From a bacterium (GTDB lineage Bacteria > Zhuqueibacterota > QNDG01 > JAGLOF01), in NCBI GenBank assembly GCA_016934955.1, contig JAFGRY010000050.1:34682-98681 (forward strand): a stretch of DNA of 64,000 nt, in the 5' to 3' direction. Numbering within the stretch: position 1 is the first letter of the stretch; the number at the start of each line of letters is the position of its first letter. The position numbers and the translations under genes are program-made. The notes below the pieces were generated by a model. The model saw only the letters and a list, made by a program, of their open reading frames with translations, was not told where the DNA came from and did no database searches. Below are positions 48,901-58,112 of this stretch, one piece after another.

Positions 48901-51900
48901 ATCATCGGTCTCCATTTGATTACGCTGCACCTGCTGGAGGAATTCGCTCTGGTCAAGCGGCCTGCGGGTTATGTCTGTCCCATCGGTGCGCCGGAAGTAA
49001 TCGGTTGTGTCCAGGCGATTTCGGGTGAGATCGTTTTGCTGAAAAACGCTGGTTTCCTGCAGAATGATATCTTCGCCTACCTGTTTGGTGCCGCTGATCA
49101 GCGACTGGTAGTCGGGGTCGGACATCAGCGAGAGCACCCAGCCGGCATAAGTGGAAAAATCATTTAAGCTGACCGACGGTGTCGCGCTGATAAATCCCGA
49201 CATGGGGGCCATTTCATCGGAGATTATGGTGTAGTAGGTCTGCCGGGCCTCCTCGTTGGTGACCAGGCTGCCGATTATCGCGTCGAGCTCTTCATCGGAG
49301 AGCATTGCATTCGCGATCCAGCCTTCCTTGAGACTGGTTTCGGCAATCGTCTCGGAAGTACCGTCAGTGCCCGCAAGCATCTCCTGAAAGATCAGCTTGG
49401 TTTCGGCGATCAGCGCCTCCAGCTCGTTGTCGCCTCCCAGGCCGGCGCTGAATGTGTCCTGGTGCCATTTGGCCCAGGCCTTGCCGTCCCATTCGTACCC
49501 GAGGCAGTCGAGGGTGAGATTGGCGATGCCGTAGAAGTAGGGTTCATCATCGTACATGATGATCGCGCCGAGCTGCCCCCGGGCGCCGGCTACGCCCCAG
49601 AATACCTCCGCCTCGATCCAGGCGTCGATATAGCCGCCGTATGACTGCGGATCGGACCATTTCGCCCAGGCCGCCACATCGAGGCCGGCGTCGACAGCGA
49701 TTATCCCGGCGTTGAAATCCCTGGATACGCCCATTTCAAGAAAGAGTCCGGAGGGCATCAGATAGAAATCGGCGCTGCGGTCAAATGTATTGATGATCTT
49801 GAAATCGCTCATTCCGTGGATTCCCCAGGCGTCACTGCTGTAGGCCCAGAATTCGGCCAGCGCCTCTCCGGTAACAAGGGCCTGTTTCGCAAATGTCTCT
49901 TTGGAGGTCACGAATGCATGAATGTTACCTTCCGCGTAGAACGATCCGGAAAAGGGAATCTGGAAATGGCCGGTGGTTCGCCCGTCTATCCCGGTTTTTT
50001 TAAAGGCCGGGTCATCGAGGAAGATGCACTCGTTGTCCACCCGCAGATGGCTGGAAGTAATGGTGATCAGGGCCCTGCCGTGCATGAAGTTATTGGTGGG
50101 CATGGAGATACCGCCGTAGAGGAAAAGGGCCAGCAGGTCGGGATCATGCTGCTTATAGACGTCGAAGCGTTTATTGATGGTCGTGGTGTTTTCCAGTTTG
50201 CAGTGTTTGATCACGAGATCTTCGATCGATTCATCCGGCCGGTAAAAGAAGCCGCCCCCCAGATCCTGTATGTATATGGGCAGCGGGCCGAGCTGAATGT
50301 TGAGGCCCCCGGCGCCGATAAAGAGGCCGAAGCCGTAGTCGTTGTTTCGTTGATCCATACGGATTTCGCCCGCAGCGATCAGGCGGTACTTGCTGTCGAA
50401 GATGACATCGCCGGCGATGAGAATCTGAAAATCCAGATTGGACATGGAATTGATGTGGTACTCCATATCCAGATTTCCCCAGAACATGTCTCCCTGAATG
50501 CGCATTTCAGCATTTTTGACCACGAAGTGGAACTCTTCATTCGATACGTAAAAAATTACTTCATCGACGCCGCAGTCAAAGGCTTTGTAGTATTTTACCC
50601 TGCCGCCGATCTTGAGACAGAAGGCGCCGGGATTGACGTTTTTCGTGTCCACACTGACGCTGTCGGCGGTGAAATGATCACTGACGTAGACTTCGAAGGG
50701 CTTCGGATTGAGATCGAGGAATGATTGGCTGATAAAGACTTCGAATCCCTGAATATTGAAATAACCGCCGCCGATGTAGCCCCAGTTGAAGCCGCCCTTA
50801 TAAATGGCGAAATTCGAAAAATCGACCCCTTCTCCCTTGACTCCGCCGACGTCGGGCATGAAATTGCCGCCGCAGACCAGCTCGAATTGGTCGGTGAACC
50901 TCACGCCGAGATTTTTCACGGTCAGCCTGAGCAGACCTGCGAAACTGCATTCATACTCCTTTACGTCCGCCAGTGTGGTCCATTGGACGGCCTCGCCGCC
51001 GCTAGAGAAATCGGCGTAGGCGGTGACCGGGATCTTGGTCGGGTTCGGCCATCCGGGCCAGTAGGTGTTGATGGTCATGGAAACGCTGCCGCTGCATGCT
51101 GATCCCGACAGGTCAAGGGCCATTTCCGCTTCCGCCGGTTTGCAGGTGATGAAGAAAGGATCGAGGCCGAGGTCCACGCCCTTGTCGCCGGGCGCCTCTC
51201 CTTCCCTGATCACGATGGTGCCGCTGTTTCCGGCAAGGCGGCCGTCCGTACTGATCGAGAATATTAAGGATGCAGGATCCTGTTTGTCAAAGGGCGGCGG
51301 CAGGCTGATGGTGCCGCCGATCGTCATTGCGCCCGAGGTGATCCGGATCGATTGTGCGTAAAGCAGATCTTTGACGATGCTGAAGGGCGTAATGGTGAGA
51401 TCGTGGTCTTCCATGGTGCCGTCGGAGGCCAGGGTGAATCCGCTGAAGGGTACGGTGGTGCCGAAGAGATGCATGTCACCGGCCAGGAGAAAATGGATGC
51501 GACCATTGTCAACCCTGCAGGTGATGGCGGCCCGGTCCCTTTCGCCGTCTTTGAGAACGAACTGCGCTCCGAAGAGGTCGAACGCCTGTTCCTGACCCGG
51601 GGGGATGTGCGTGTCCGGTATGACCACCCCCTCACTGCCGATCCGGATATTCTGCAGTGTGAGTGCGACGGATTTACCCGGCAGCCTGCATTCGATCACG
51701 CCGTTGAGACCCAGTGCGAAGCTGCCGTCCCCGTAGGACCCCCGCGCGCTCGACGCGGTGCTGCCGCTGATGTTCAGCGGCCGGAATACCGCCCCGGCAA
51801 AGGGAAGCGTGCCTCCGGCCAGGTGCGAAATGTCGGTGGTAAAGTCAAGATCGGCGCCGGTGAAGGTGGCGGTGTAGTGAATCGCTTCCGGGCCGCGTCC

Positions 51901-53724
51901 CGGCTCGGTGCAGATATCGGGATAGAGGTCCCCGGAGAACCGTATCGAATTGCTGCCCGGCGTAAAATTCGCCCCTCCGCCGGTAACGGTCATTCTCATT
52001 ACGCTTCCCACCCGCGTTTCCGCGAGCACCGGCAGCGGTACATGGATGACCGACCAGGTGCCCCGGCTCGCTGATCCTGAAAAGCCGGAGGCAGTGACGG
52101 GAAAGCCGGTGAATGTGAGGGCGGCGCCCTGAATGGATCGGGGAAGCGAGGGAGTGATATTCGCGAACAGACCGTATACGCCGGTCGAGTCTGTGTAGTG
52201 CAGGCGGGTGACGGAGACGGGCGTGCCGCCGGGATAAACGCTGCAGAGGCCGTTCGGATCCGCGGCAATGACCGAACCGTCCAGAATCGTCCACGTGACC
52301 GTATCAACGGCGACATCGAAGCTGACCGGCAGGGACGGGATGTCGGGCTTTCCATAGGAAAGTCCGGGCATCTTCAGCAGGGCCGGGCTGCCCGGTTCGG
52401 TGAACAGGTGTACGGCGCCGCCCGAAGTTTTCAGGCGCACCCGCGGATCTCCCGCACCATCGGTGAGCTCGATATAGGCGACATCCACCGAGGGCAGGGG
52501 CAGCCGCTGCGGCAGAGCGGCGGTGATTTCCTGTTCCGTCCGGTTGACGGTAAATGTCCAGACATCGCTTGTTATGCCTGCCTCATATCCGTCTAAATCG
52601 GCAGGATCGGTCATGGTTACCTGCCAGGCGTACTGCTGATCCTGCTGCAGGGAAGGCGCTGAGAGCGGATAGAGATAGGTCGTCTCTTCTCCCGTCTCGT
52701 TACTGCGGAAATGGACTGGATTGTACTGCATCGCCTCAGCCGGAGTCTGGCCGGTATAGAGAGGACTTATCGTGAGCAGATAGCGGGGCGGAAAGTCGGT
52801 CGCTTCCAGAGGCGGCTGCCACTGGAACAGCGGGGTCGCGGTTTCAACAAACGAACCGTCTTCGGGGAGGATCAGTTCCAGGCCGGTGAGCCACTCCTCC
52901 TGGCCGCCGTACACAAATGTGCCGATAGGGCTTCTTCCCTCGTTCGCCGTTGCCGGACGCCCCTCGAGATCGACGGCCTGGACCCGCCAGGCGTAGCGCA
53001 CGCCCGGCTCCAGGGGAAGGCCGTCCAGGGGATATTCGAGATTCGAATCAAAGACATTAAAATTTTCATAGTGGGGTACGTTCGTGGCCAGGGCCTGTTC
53101 GGGAAGCTGTCCCGGGAGTATCTCGGCTGCCCGGAACACGGTGACGGTCTGCTGCGCGGTGAACAGCCGGGGCGGTATCCACTGGAAGAGGGGATAGGGC
53201 GAAGATACGATTTCATCGTCCACCGGATAGATCAATTCCGGCGGTTCCGGATGTCTTATCGAGAACCAGGCGCACACCTGTGACACCAGCTCGCTGCCCC
53301 AGAGATTCCGCACCGAGACGCAGGCCTCGTAATCGCCTTCGGGAAACATGCCCGATCTGACGCTGATGTTTTTCAGCGTCTCGTGGAGCCTGGTGACGTT
53401 CCATTCGGTGTAGCCGGTGGAATTGAGCAGGAGGGGATCCCCGGGCAGCACCAGCAGCCTGCGGCTGGCGGCGCGCAGCATGAGGTTGCCGTCGCTGTCG
53501 GTGACCTCGAGGTCCACAATCACGACATCCTGTTCGCTGCTGTTGTTCTCGATTTCGAGCATTGCGAGGATCGGATCGGACTGCCAGTCGCTGATGTAGG
53601 GACTGGGCATGGGGTCGATGGTGAGTGTCGCGTTCCAGTCCTGCGCCAGACCGGTACCGGCGAAGAGCAGCGTGACAATGATGACTCTCTTCAGTATAAA
53701 TCCTGTTCTGAAATTCCGCCTCAT
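45985..53724 (-). CDS. 2579-residue secreted protein of unknown function
   Basis: GAAGGG precedes the ATG, and a signal peptide (VIIVTLLFAGTGLAQ) ends near residue 28. The N-terminal 400 residues have beta-sandwich repeats with the phrase PYPLFQWIPP and similar PLFQWQPP. From about 500 to 1400 the sequence is Gly/Asp-rich beta structure of repeated strands (GGVKGEGVDFSNFAIYKGGF, then GGLNIQLGPLPIYIQDLGGG), suggesting a long beta-helix or filament. Residues about 1500-1950 are helical and charged. The last about 500 residues return to FN3/Ig-like sandwiches. No sorting domain of the FlgD type is seen. Its operon partners are an outer-membrane barrel and a lipoprotein, which suggests a large surface or periplasmic structure. 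I do not recognise a family. Confidence 0.75.
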   Translation of the reverse strand: MRRNFRTGFILKRVIIVTLLFAGTGLAQDWNATLTIDPMPSPYISDWQSDPILAMLEIENNSSEQDVVIVDLEVTDSDGNLMLRAASRRLLVLPGDPLLLNSTGYTEWNVTRLHETLKNISVRSGMFPEGDYEACVSVRNLWGSELVSQVCAWFSIRHPEPPELIYPVDDEIVSSPYPLFQWIPPRLFTAQQTVTVFRAAEILPGQLPEQALATNVPHYENFNVFDSNLEYPLDGLPLEPGVRYAWRVQAVDLEGRPATANEGRSPIGTFVYGGQEEWLTGLELILPEDGSFVETATPLFQWQPPLEATDFPPRYLLTISPLYTGQTPAEAMQYNPVHFRSNETGEETTYLYPLSAPSLQQDQQYAWQVTMTDPADLDGYEAGITSDVWTFTVNRTEQEITAALPQRLPLPSVDVAYIELTDGAGDPRVRLKTSGGAVHLFTEPGSPALLKMPGLSYGKPDIPSLPVSFDVAVDTVTWTILDGSVIAADPNGLCSVYPGGTPVSVTRLHYTDSTGVYGLFANITPSLPRSIQGAALTFTGFPVTASGFSGSASRGTWSVIHVPLPVLAETRVGSVMRMTVTGGGANFTPGSNSIRFSGDLYPDICTEPGRGPEAIHYTATFTGADLDFTTDISHLAGGTLPFAGAVFRPLNISGSTASSARGSYGDGSFALGLNGVIECRLPGKSVALTLQNIRIGSEGVVIPDTHIPPGQEQAFDLFGAQFVLKDGERDRAAITCRVDNGRIHFLLAGDMHLFGTTVPFSGFTLASDGTMEDHDLTITPFSIVKDLLYAQSIRITSGAMTIGGTISLPPPFDKQDPASLIFSISTDGRLAGNSGTIVIREGEAPGDKGVDLGLDPFFITCKPAEAEMALDLSGSACSGSVSMTINTYWPGWPNPTKIPVTAYADFSSGGEAVQWTTLADVKEYECSFAGLLRLTVKNLGVRFTDQFELVCGGNFMPDVGGVKGEGVDFSNFAIYKGGFNWGYIGGGYFNIQGFEVFISQSFLDLNPKPFEVYVSDHFTADSVSVDTKNVNPGAFCLKIGGRVKYYKAFDCGVDEVIFYVSNEEFHFVVKNAEMRIQGDMFWGNLDMEYHINSMSNLDFQILIAGDVIFDSKYRLIAAGEIRMDQRNNDYGFGLFIGAGGLNIQLGPLPIYIQDLGGGFFYRPDESIEDLVIKHCKLENTTTINKRFDVYKQHDPDLLALFLYGGISMPTNNFMHGRALITITSSHLRVDNECIFLDDPAFKKTGIDGRTTGHFQIPFSGSFYAEGNIHAFVTSKETFAKQALVTGEALAEFWAYSSDAWGIHGMSDFKIINTFDRSADFYLMPSGLFLEMGVSRDFNAGIIAVDAGLDVAAWAKWSDPQSYGGYIDAWIEAEVFWGVAGARGQLGAIIMYDDEPYFYGIANLTLDCLGYEWDGKAWAKWHQDTFSAGLGGDNELEALIAETKLIFQEMLAGTDGTSETIAETSLKEGWIANAMLSDEELDAIIGSLVTNEEARQTYYTIISDEMAPMSGFISATPSVSLNDFSTYAGWVLSLMSDPDYQSLISGTKQVGEDIILQETSVFQQNDLTRNRLDTTDYFRRTDGTDITRRPLDQSEFLQQVQRNQMETDDFSRTVIQTDIQPRNDPETLERYNIYSDNTQRIRIDDYLETLIIENRQKAVTLLAQIDVMLDSLRTLSDIEPVSNPLTVNLGGGKRSPKYFEVNDDILAGDISQSQQFMVNLQDWDRTLHQNILAIDTARVRTLRALTKTSPIAALGKSYANAASQLGDFYSFLTRPVEEEYTWYETYLAPVRNSEYDAMVNALLVDIAFSRVFTDLLDPDHPNNSELLQMVNIRVTKLREISGVNLWPDWDLLYAGYDKNQKSNLRTFWGQTGYYLLRTIPLLFGEVKTGALAEGYGELMDAYRPAAKNIYAAHTELTASTDAAWDSYADLTENLFNLYDRYLLFARQDSAGSVSANPLAAEMAVPGISGLSATVTAQPLRHSSRVDFSWQVDDPQALTETSFLIQESDATGILAKGYRAVGDTSGISLVFLPEELPVTKDEYSSLLVRVRGRSGHTSHRSLMFRPIIADMDLLSTGSAYTYIPAADNTPPSLPVISVPADDNKVIKTTGDDNSLIICYQTDNINIGIDSYDGESGIVDYQYGIGSAPDRNDIAAWRSVGGMEHIVLQGQPFTANTGKPYYIRAKAQNSARLWSRVGRSKPIYFDATPPRFPASRPVRIRWDSEAVNNTNDIRPPCSDILNQPAGSKNVTIVRRPGIAIRCPFAFDFYGKEESLPNQTKLRLEDPASYRYAFLSSRGDTLSADWQPVAVFSDQTDKYFFFTLDSIPAGAGFIAFTAINPASGLRSRCRITRIGEIKDLIPPRQPEYCIEPLASGSGGGEALRIRVFTPAADPESGIAGYRYALGTTPGGGDIRPMPDTEFDFTADTFTKDALLRITGLQVTPGTQLYYLTIKACNSEGLSAETVCGPVVFGSYPQLPLRITKIEKKRTFFLGPLRTYVTFEADIAHPECVSSIQILMGSSQSAPDLLSPVTITISPNISHISITEELRDNPESGKTYYITHRIRTISKTVSRFYSRPFRYQ

Positions 53725-53737
53725 GCTGTATGCCCTT

Positions 53738-55549
53738 CTAGTTTATGGTGATCGTAAATGAATCGGTCCGCGTCTGCTGTGGCGAGCCGCTGTCGCGCAC
53801 TGTAATGCTGAAGTTGTAGGTGCCGCCTTCAGTGGGGTGGCCGGTGATGCTCATCTGATAATTATCCGCACCATAGGAGATGACAACATCCTCGGGCCAG
53901 TCACCGCTGATCGTCCAGGGCGTTTCCAGCGGCCCGGTGCCGTACTTGTAGAGAATATACCCGTCGTAGTCAGTATCCGCGGTTCCTTCGGGAAGGTATG
54001 CCTGCAGAAGGGTCAGTGTTCCGGGATCGAAAGTGAGCCCCAGGGTTCTGGTGACGGATTGAGCCGGGGAGCCGCTGTCGGTGACCCGGAAGGTGATCGT
54101 GCCGCTTTCCGGCTGGGGATTGGGCATGCCGCTGAGCACACCACCGCTGCTGAGGGCGATGTTCTCGGCGAATCCGGCGGTTCTTGTGTCTTCGCTCCAG
54201 ACAAAGGGCGGCGTTCCTCCGGCCGCCTGCAGTGTGGTGCTATAAGACTGATCGGCCCGGCCGTCGGGCAGCGATCCGGTGGAGATAAATAGAGCCGGGG
54301 CGCCGCTGATGGTGAGGCTGAACTGCTTGGCGTCCGAGAGCCAGGGATAGATAACATCCGATACGGTAACGGTGAAGATGAACGTGCCCGTTTCGGTCGG
54401 CGTCCCCTGAATAAGGCCGGTCTCAGTGAGGTCGAGGAAATCGAGCCCTGCGGGCAAGTTCCCTTCGGTGAGTTCCCAGGACCAGTCGGTGCTGCCGCCT
54501 TCAGCGGTGATGTTCTGTGAATAGGCGATGTTGCGGCTTCCTTCGGGAAGCGGGGAATCGGTGGTGATATGCAGCGGGGCCGGCTCCACATTGATGGAAT
54601 ATTCCCGGGAAACAGTTTGAACGGGGGGACCGGCATCGCTGACGCTGACCGTAAAGGTCCACTCATCCACGGCCGTGGGAGTGCCGCTGATGATGCCGGT
54701 GGCGCCGTCAAGCGTGAGCCCGAAGGGCAGGGAACCGGCCGTGACCGACCAGGTATAGGGCGGAGTGCCCCCGCTGACGGTGACGCTGTCCGCATAGGGA
54801 CTGCCCGGTTCCGCTCCGGTAAGCGTATCGGCGGTAATCGTGAGCAGCGGTACATTGACGACAATGAAGAGTGCCGGCTCGCTCCAGGCGGAGGCGGCGA
54901 TGTCGTTCTCACCCCGCACCCGGTAGTACCAGGTACCCTCTTCCCTGCCGGTTACCGCGAACGCGGTGTCGGGGCCGCTGTAGATCTGCGCTGCCGAGGC
55001 GAACGAGTTGTCCCCGCTTTCTTCCAGCACATAGGTGTCGGCACAGGCGCAGGAGGACCAGAGCAGCTGATAGTTACCGTCGCTGCTGAAGGTGGTGTCG
55101 GCGAGACCTATGAATTCGGGCGCTTCCGTCGGAAAAAGGGAGTTCATGGCGATGGTGAGCACGGTTGTTTCCAGGGGCTGCACCAGGATTTTTTCGGCTT
55201 CACCCTCGTAGAGCGTCTGCTCCCGGCTGTCCCGGGCCCGCACTGAGATATTGTAGATGCCCAGGGCGAGATCAATGCTCAGGGCAGAGTCCCAGCTGAA
55301 GAAGGACTCGGTGACCGCTCCGGGATCCGCAGTCACGGTCACTGACTGAATATCGGCTGTAGCGGTCTTTCCCGCTGAGGGATCATCGGGCTGGGGCGGC
55401 TGGTTCCAGGTCAGAGTGAGCTGCAGCTCTCCTGTCTCGGACGGTACCGTCTGAAGACAGTGGAGCGCGCTTGCCAGGATAAGGATCGCTGCGATCCAAA
55501 GGAGACGGGTGCCGACGATACGGCGTGGGTGTATGTAATGGCGCATCAT
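53738..55549 (-). CDS. Putative lipoprotein with repeated Ig-like (He_PIG-type) domains
   Basis: 603 residues. A membrane-spanning signal ends in a lipobox, ASALHC, so it is probably lipidated. After a region like a carbohydrate-binding or FN3 unit (about 60-220), at least four tandem domains show the He_PIG pattern LP.GL..D..TG.ISGTP....(T/S)FTVTVSD: LPFGLTLDGATGIISGTP, LPAGLDFLDLTETGLIQGTP and further copies ending in GTYNFSITVRDSGSPQ. Such domains are adhesion-type Ig sandwiches. It lies 13 bp upstream of the giant gene and 12 bp after the outer-membrane barrel gene, so it is cotranscribed with both. A role in cell-surface anchoring is inference. Confidence 0.82.
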   Translation of the reverse strand: MMRHYIHPRRIVGTRLLWIAAILILASALHCLQTVPSETGELQLTLTWNQPPQPDDPSAGKTATADIQSVTVTADPGAVTESFFSWDSALSIDLALGIYNISVRARDSREQTLYEGEAEKILVQPLETTVLTIAMNSLFPTEAPEFIGLADTTFSSDGNYQLLWSSCACADTYVLEESGDNSFASAAQIYSGPDTAFAVTGREEGTWYYRVRGENDIAASAWSEPALFIVVNVPLLTITADTLTGAEPGSPYADSVTVSGGTPPYTWSVTAGSLPFGLTLDGATGIISGTPTAVDEWTFTVSVSDAGPPVQTVSREYSINVEPAPLHITTDSPLPEGSRNIAYSQNITAEGGSTDWSWELTEGNLPAGLDFLDLTETGLIQGTPTETGTFIFTVTVSDVIYPWLSDAKQFSLTISGAPALFISTGSLPDGRADQSYSTTLQAAGGTPPFVWSEDTRTAGFAENIALSSGGVLSGMPNPQPESGTITFRVTDSGSPAQSVTRTLGLTFDPGTLTLLQAYLPEGTADTDYDGYILYKYGTGPLETPWTISGDWPEDVVISYGADNYQMSITGHPTEGGTYNFSITVRDSGSPQQTRTDSFTITIN

Positions 55550-55561
55550 GATGATCCCCTG

Positions 55562-57304
55562 TTAAAACTGTCGTGAAAGCATGATACTGGTGCGCAGCTC
55601 TTCGTAGTCGCGGCTGCCGCGGAAATTGTTGTAGCTGAGATTGAAGGTCAACCGCATATTGGCGGTCAGGGTGAAATTAGAGGTCACACCGGTCTGCAGC
55701 ATGCGGGTGTCCCGAACCATGGAAGAGGAGCTGAACAGCGCAGTGACCAGCCGGTTGTTCAGAGCCGCGTGACTGAGCCTGAGTGAATACACTTTGGTCG
55801 TATAGGTCTCTTGATCCGAATCCCGGTGGGAAAGACCGGCCGAGGCGTTGAGTTTGAAGGATGCGGCGATACGAAATCCTGACGTCAGATTCAGCGTGTG
55901 GTACCTGGCCGTGCTCGTTTCCGAGCGCATATCCCGTTCCGAGGTCTGGTAGGTGTACTGCAGGCCGATCTGCTGCAGCGCCGATTCCCGGTCGAGAACC
56001 AGCGACTGGTGGGTGGACAGAATGAGATTGCCGAAGGTCCAGGCCAGCGAGTCCGCGGATGCATTGTTGTCCATGCCGAGCCAGCGCAGATGTACCTGGG
56101 AGCGCCAGTGTTCGGTTGCAGTATTGGCTGAGATCTGCAGGGAGTTGCGGACGTTCGTTTCGAGTTTCTGGCCCAGCAGGTTGTTGGCGAGGCGGTTCCA
56201 GGATACACGGATATGATTCAGGCCCAGCCGGAGACCGGTATTGAGGAAGAATTCCGTCCGGTCGTTCACGGTGGAGGGGATGCCGAGCGAGTAGTACCCG
56301 GGGCCGATATAGCGGTAGCCGGTGGTTATTTTTACCTGTTTCAGTTTCAGATCGAGTTTGGTATTGAAGGCGAAGTCGAAATTCGAACCGGCCCTGGGGG
56401 TGAAAAGGCCGCTGAACATCGAAGTGATGAATCCGTCCGCGTCGATACTGTCCATTGTCACGGCGGCCGCAGTGATGTCATTGGAAAAGGCGCTGCCGCT
56501 TCCTTCCAGTTCCCAGATGAGCCGGTTGTCGAAGAGATGGACGCGGGAGGCAAAGCCCAGCACCATGTTCTCCTGGGGGGTGACCGAAAGCGGGTTGTAG
56601 GGCGGCTCCACCCAGATGGTGTCGAGCTCGGTCTCGAGGGTGTCGGGATTGATGTAGTCGTAGTCCCAGTCTTCGGGTTTTTCGAGAGAGGCGGGATTGT
56701 CCTTCACCTTGAGAAAGATAAGGTTCAGATGGGAGCCGTTTTCTTTTCCGTACCCGATCCTGGCCGAGAAGAGCGACTGGTCGTAGCTTTCATTGATGAG
56801 GATGCCCTCGACGGCCCGTTTGGTACGGCCTCCCCCGGCAGTGAAGCGGAGATTGCCGGGAAAGAGATCGATCTCGGCCCCGGTGACGTTGACACCGTTG
56901 AAAGTGTACCTGGAGAAGCTGTCCGAATAATCGCCGATGTGGGCCCGTCCCCACCGCCAGGCGGGGTGCAGTCCCAGGATGTTGATGTTCTGCCGGGTGC
57001 TGGACCCTTCGGTGGAGAGGAGTATGTTCGTCGACAGCGAGAAATATTTGGAGAAGGTGAGGCCGGGCGTGAGCATGAGTCTGAGGGTCGAAGGCGGCCG
57101 CCGGCCGCTGATGCCGCTGGCGCTGTAGAGCTCGCCGTAGGTGCTGGCCTGGCCGCTGATCCGGATGTTTTTTTTCAGAAAAGTGACGGCGGTTCCTTGC
57201 TGCCCCCGGACTGACGTCGCGTGCAGGAGCAGCAGCGCGGCGGCAGTGACAAGTGCGGGCGAATACCGGCGGCCCCGGCCGGCACGAAATAGTGGTTGTG
57301 TCAT
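55562..57304 (-). CDS. Outer-membrane beta-barrel protein, first gene of surface operon
   Basis: The start at 57304 (MTQPLFRAGR) puts the hydrophobic stretch PALVTAAALLLLHATSVRGQ at the N terminus; an open frame to 57412 extends over the leader. The product is about 580 residues. The mature chain is a run of amphipathic strands rich in Tyr, Arg and Asn (RLMLTPGLTFSKYFSLSTNI, then RLRLTFNLSYNNFRGSRDYE), ending in SIMLSRQF with terminal Phe, as in outer-membrane barrels. Length and strand spacing suit a 16- to 22-strand barrel. No TonB box or plug domain is evident, so it is not an obvious TonB-dependent receptor. It could anchor or export the giant product of the operon. Confidence 0.78.
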   Translation of the reverse strand: MTQPLFRAGRGRRYSPALVTAAALLLLHATSVRGQQGTAVTFLKKNIRISGQASTYGELYSASGISGRRPPSTLRLMLTPGLTFSKYFSLSTNILLSTEGSSTRQNINILGLHPAWRWGRAHIGDYSDSFSRYTFNGVNVTGAEIDLFPGNLRFTAGGGRTKRAVEGILINESYDQSLFSARIGYGKENGSHLNLIFLKVKDNPASLEKPEDWDYDYINPDTLETELDTIWVEPPYNPLSVTPQENMVLGFASRVHLFDNRLIWELEGSGSAFSNDITAAAVTMDSIDADGFITSMFSGLFTPRAGSNFDFAFNTKLDLKLKQVKITTGYRYIGPGYYSLGIPSTVNDRTEFFLNTGLRLGLNHIRVSWNRLANNLLGQKLETNVRNSLQISANTATEHWRSQVHLRWLGMDNNASADSLAWTFGNLILSTHQSLVLDRESALQQIGLQYTYQTSERDMRSETSTARYHTLNLTSGFRIAASFKLNASAGLSHRDSDQETYTTKVYSLRLSHAALNNRLVTALFSSSSMVRDTRMLQTGVTSNFTLTANMRLTFNLSYNNFRGSRDYEELRTSIMLSRQF

Positions 57305-57570
57305 GGCAGAGGGGTTCCCTTCATGCAAATAATCTGCAATTGGATATAACGGGCGAGGATGTGACATCCGGATCGAAAGCATCGACTGCCCCCGTAATGG
57401 TGTCCGGATCACATATGTATTTTTGGATCTGTAGAATAGTTAGTGCGTTACAAAACCAATATAACGAGGCGCGTACAAAGATGCAAGCGGATTTCGGATG
57501 TTGCGAAAATGTCAATTCGAGCAGGGACCGGCACCGGGAAAGCGGGTCCGGATTTGTAAACAGGTTGGGG
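57305..57570. other. Divergent intergenic region, no gene found
   Basis: This stretch separates the surface operon (minus) from the MauE-like operon (plus). A TGTCAA (TTGACA on the minus strand) lies near 57508, but no good -10 box follows it at proper spacing. No repeats or RNA genes were seen. Confidence 0.4.
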
Positions 57571-57599
57571 TTGCGGTTATGTACGGGGATCCGTATTTT
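57571..57599 (+). promoter_or_regulatory. Probable promoter of the MauE-like operon
   Basis: TTGCGG (57571-57576), 17-bp spacer and TATTTT (57594-57599), the same -10 as at marR and the PflX-like gene. The start codon is about 65 bp downstream. Confidence 0.5.
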
Positions 57600-57663
57600 A
57601 GTACAGGACAGCCGGTAAGGAGCGGGTTCCGGCATAATTCAGGATGAACAGGAATCAGGATAG

Positions 57664-58074
57664 ATGACGTCTCGCTGGATACGATATATTGTTGCCGCCA
57701 TCCTGGCGATTTCCGGAGCGACCAAACTGGTCGATCCGGGGAACACTCTCATATTCATCAAGTCTGCAGGGATCATTCCCCTGGCCGCGATACTGCCGCT
57801 GCTCTCGCTGGTTACCGCGCTTGAACTGCAGCTGGCGGTTCTGATCGCAGCCAATATTCATATCAGACATACATCGATCGCTGTACTGCTGCTGTTCGGA
57901 GCGTTTTTTCTCATAAGCCTGGCCGCACTGGTTATGGATATGCGTGTAGATTGCGGCTGTTTCGGACCGCTGTCGTTCGCGGATGTGGGGTGGCCGATGG
58001 TGGTGAGGAATGGAGTGTTTCTTTTAGTCTGTATCTATATGATAATAAAAATACAATCGTTTAAAAAACAATGA
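57664..58074 (+). CDS. MauE/DoxX-like redox-associated membrane protein
   Basis: 136 residues with four membrane helices (ILAISGATKLVDPGNTLIF begins the first pair) and the redox-type motif VDCGCFG (near residues 98-104), close to the MauE/DoxX-like families. MauE helps form disulfides in methylamine dehydrogenase, and related proteins in Bacteroidota sit next to small Cys-tailed peptides and 6-bladed propeller proteins. The same arrangement follows here. No mauA/mauB genes are present, so methylamine use is unlikely. It probably passes electrons or disulfides to the small Cys-tailed protein downstream, which is inference. Stop and the next open frame nearly overlap. Confidence 0.75.
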   Translation: MTSRWIRYIVAAILAISGATKLVDPGNTLIFIKSAGIIPLAAILPLLSLVTALELQLAVLIAANIHIRHTSIAVLLLFGAFFLISLAALVMDMRVDCGCFGPLSFADVGWPMVVRNGVFLLVCIYMIIKIQSFKKQ

Positions 58075-58112
58075 TTGGCTGTTGCATTGCAGTGAAAAAA
58101 CAGGAGGTTTCT

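Noticed and set aside
45985..53724. A polyketide- or adhesin-type assignment for the giant protein
   Set aside because: No catalytic or carrier motifs and no known adhesin repeats could be seen, so it is left as unknown.
57664..58074. Methylamine utilisation
   Set aside because: Only a MauE-like protein is present; the dehydrogenase subunits and other mau genes are absent.
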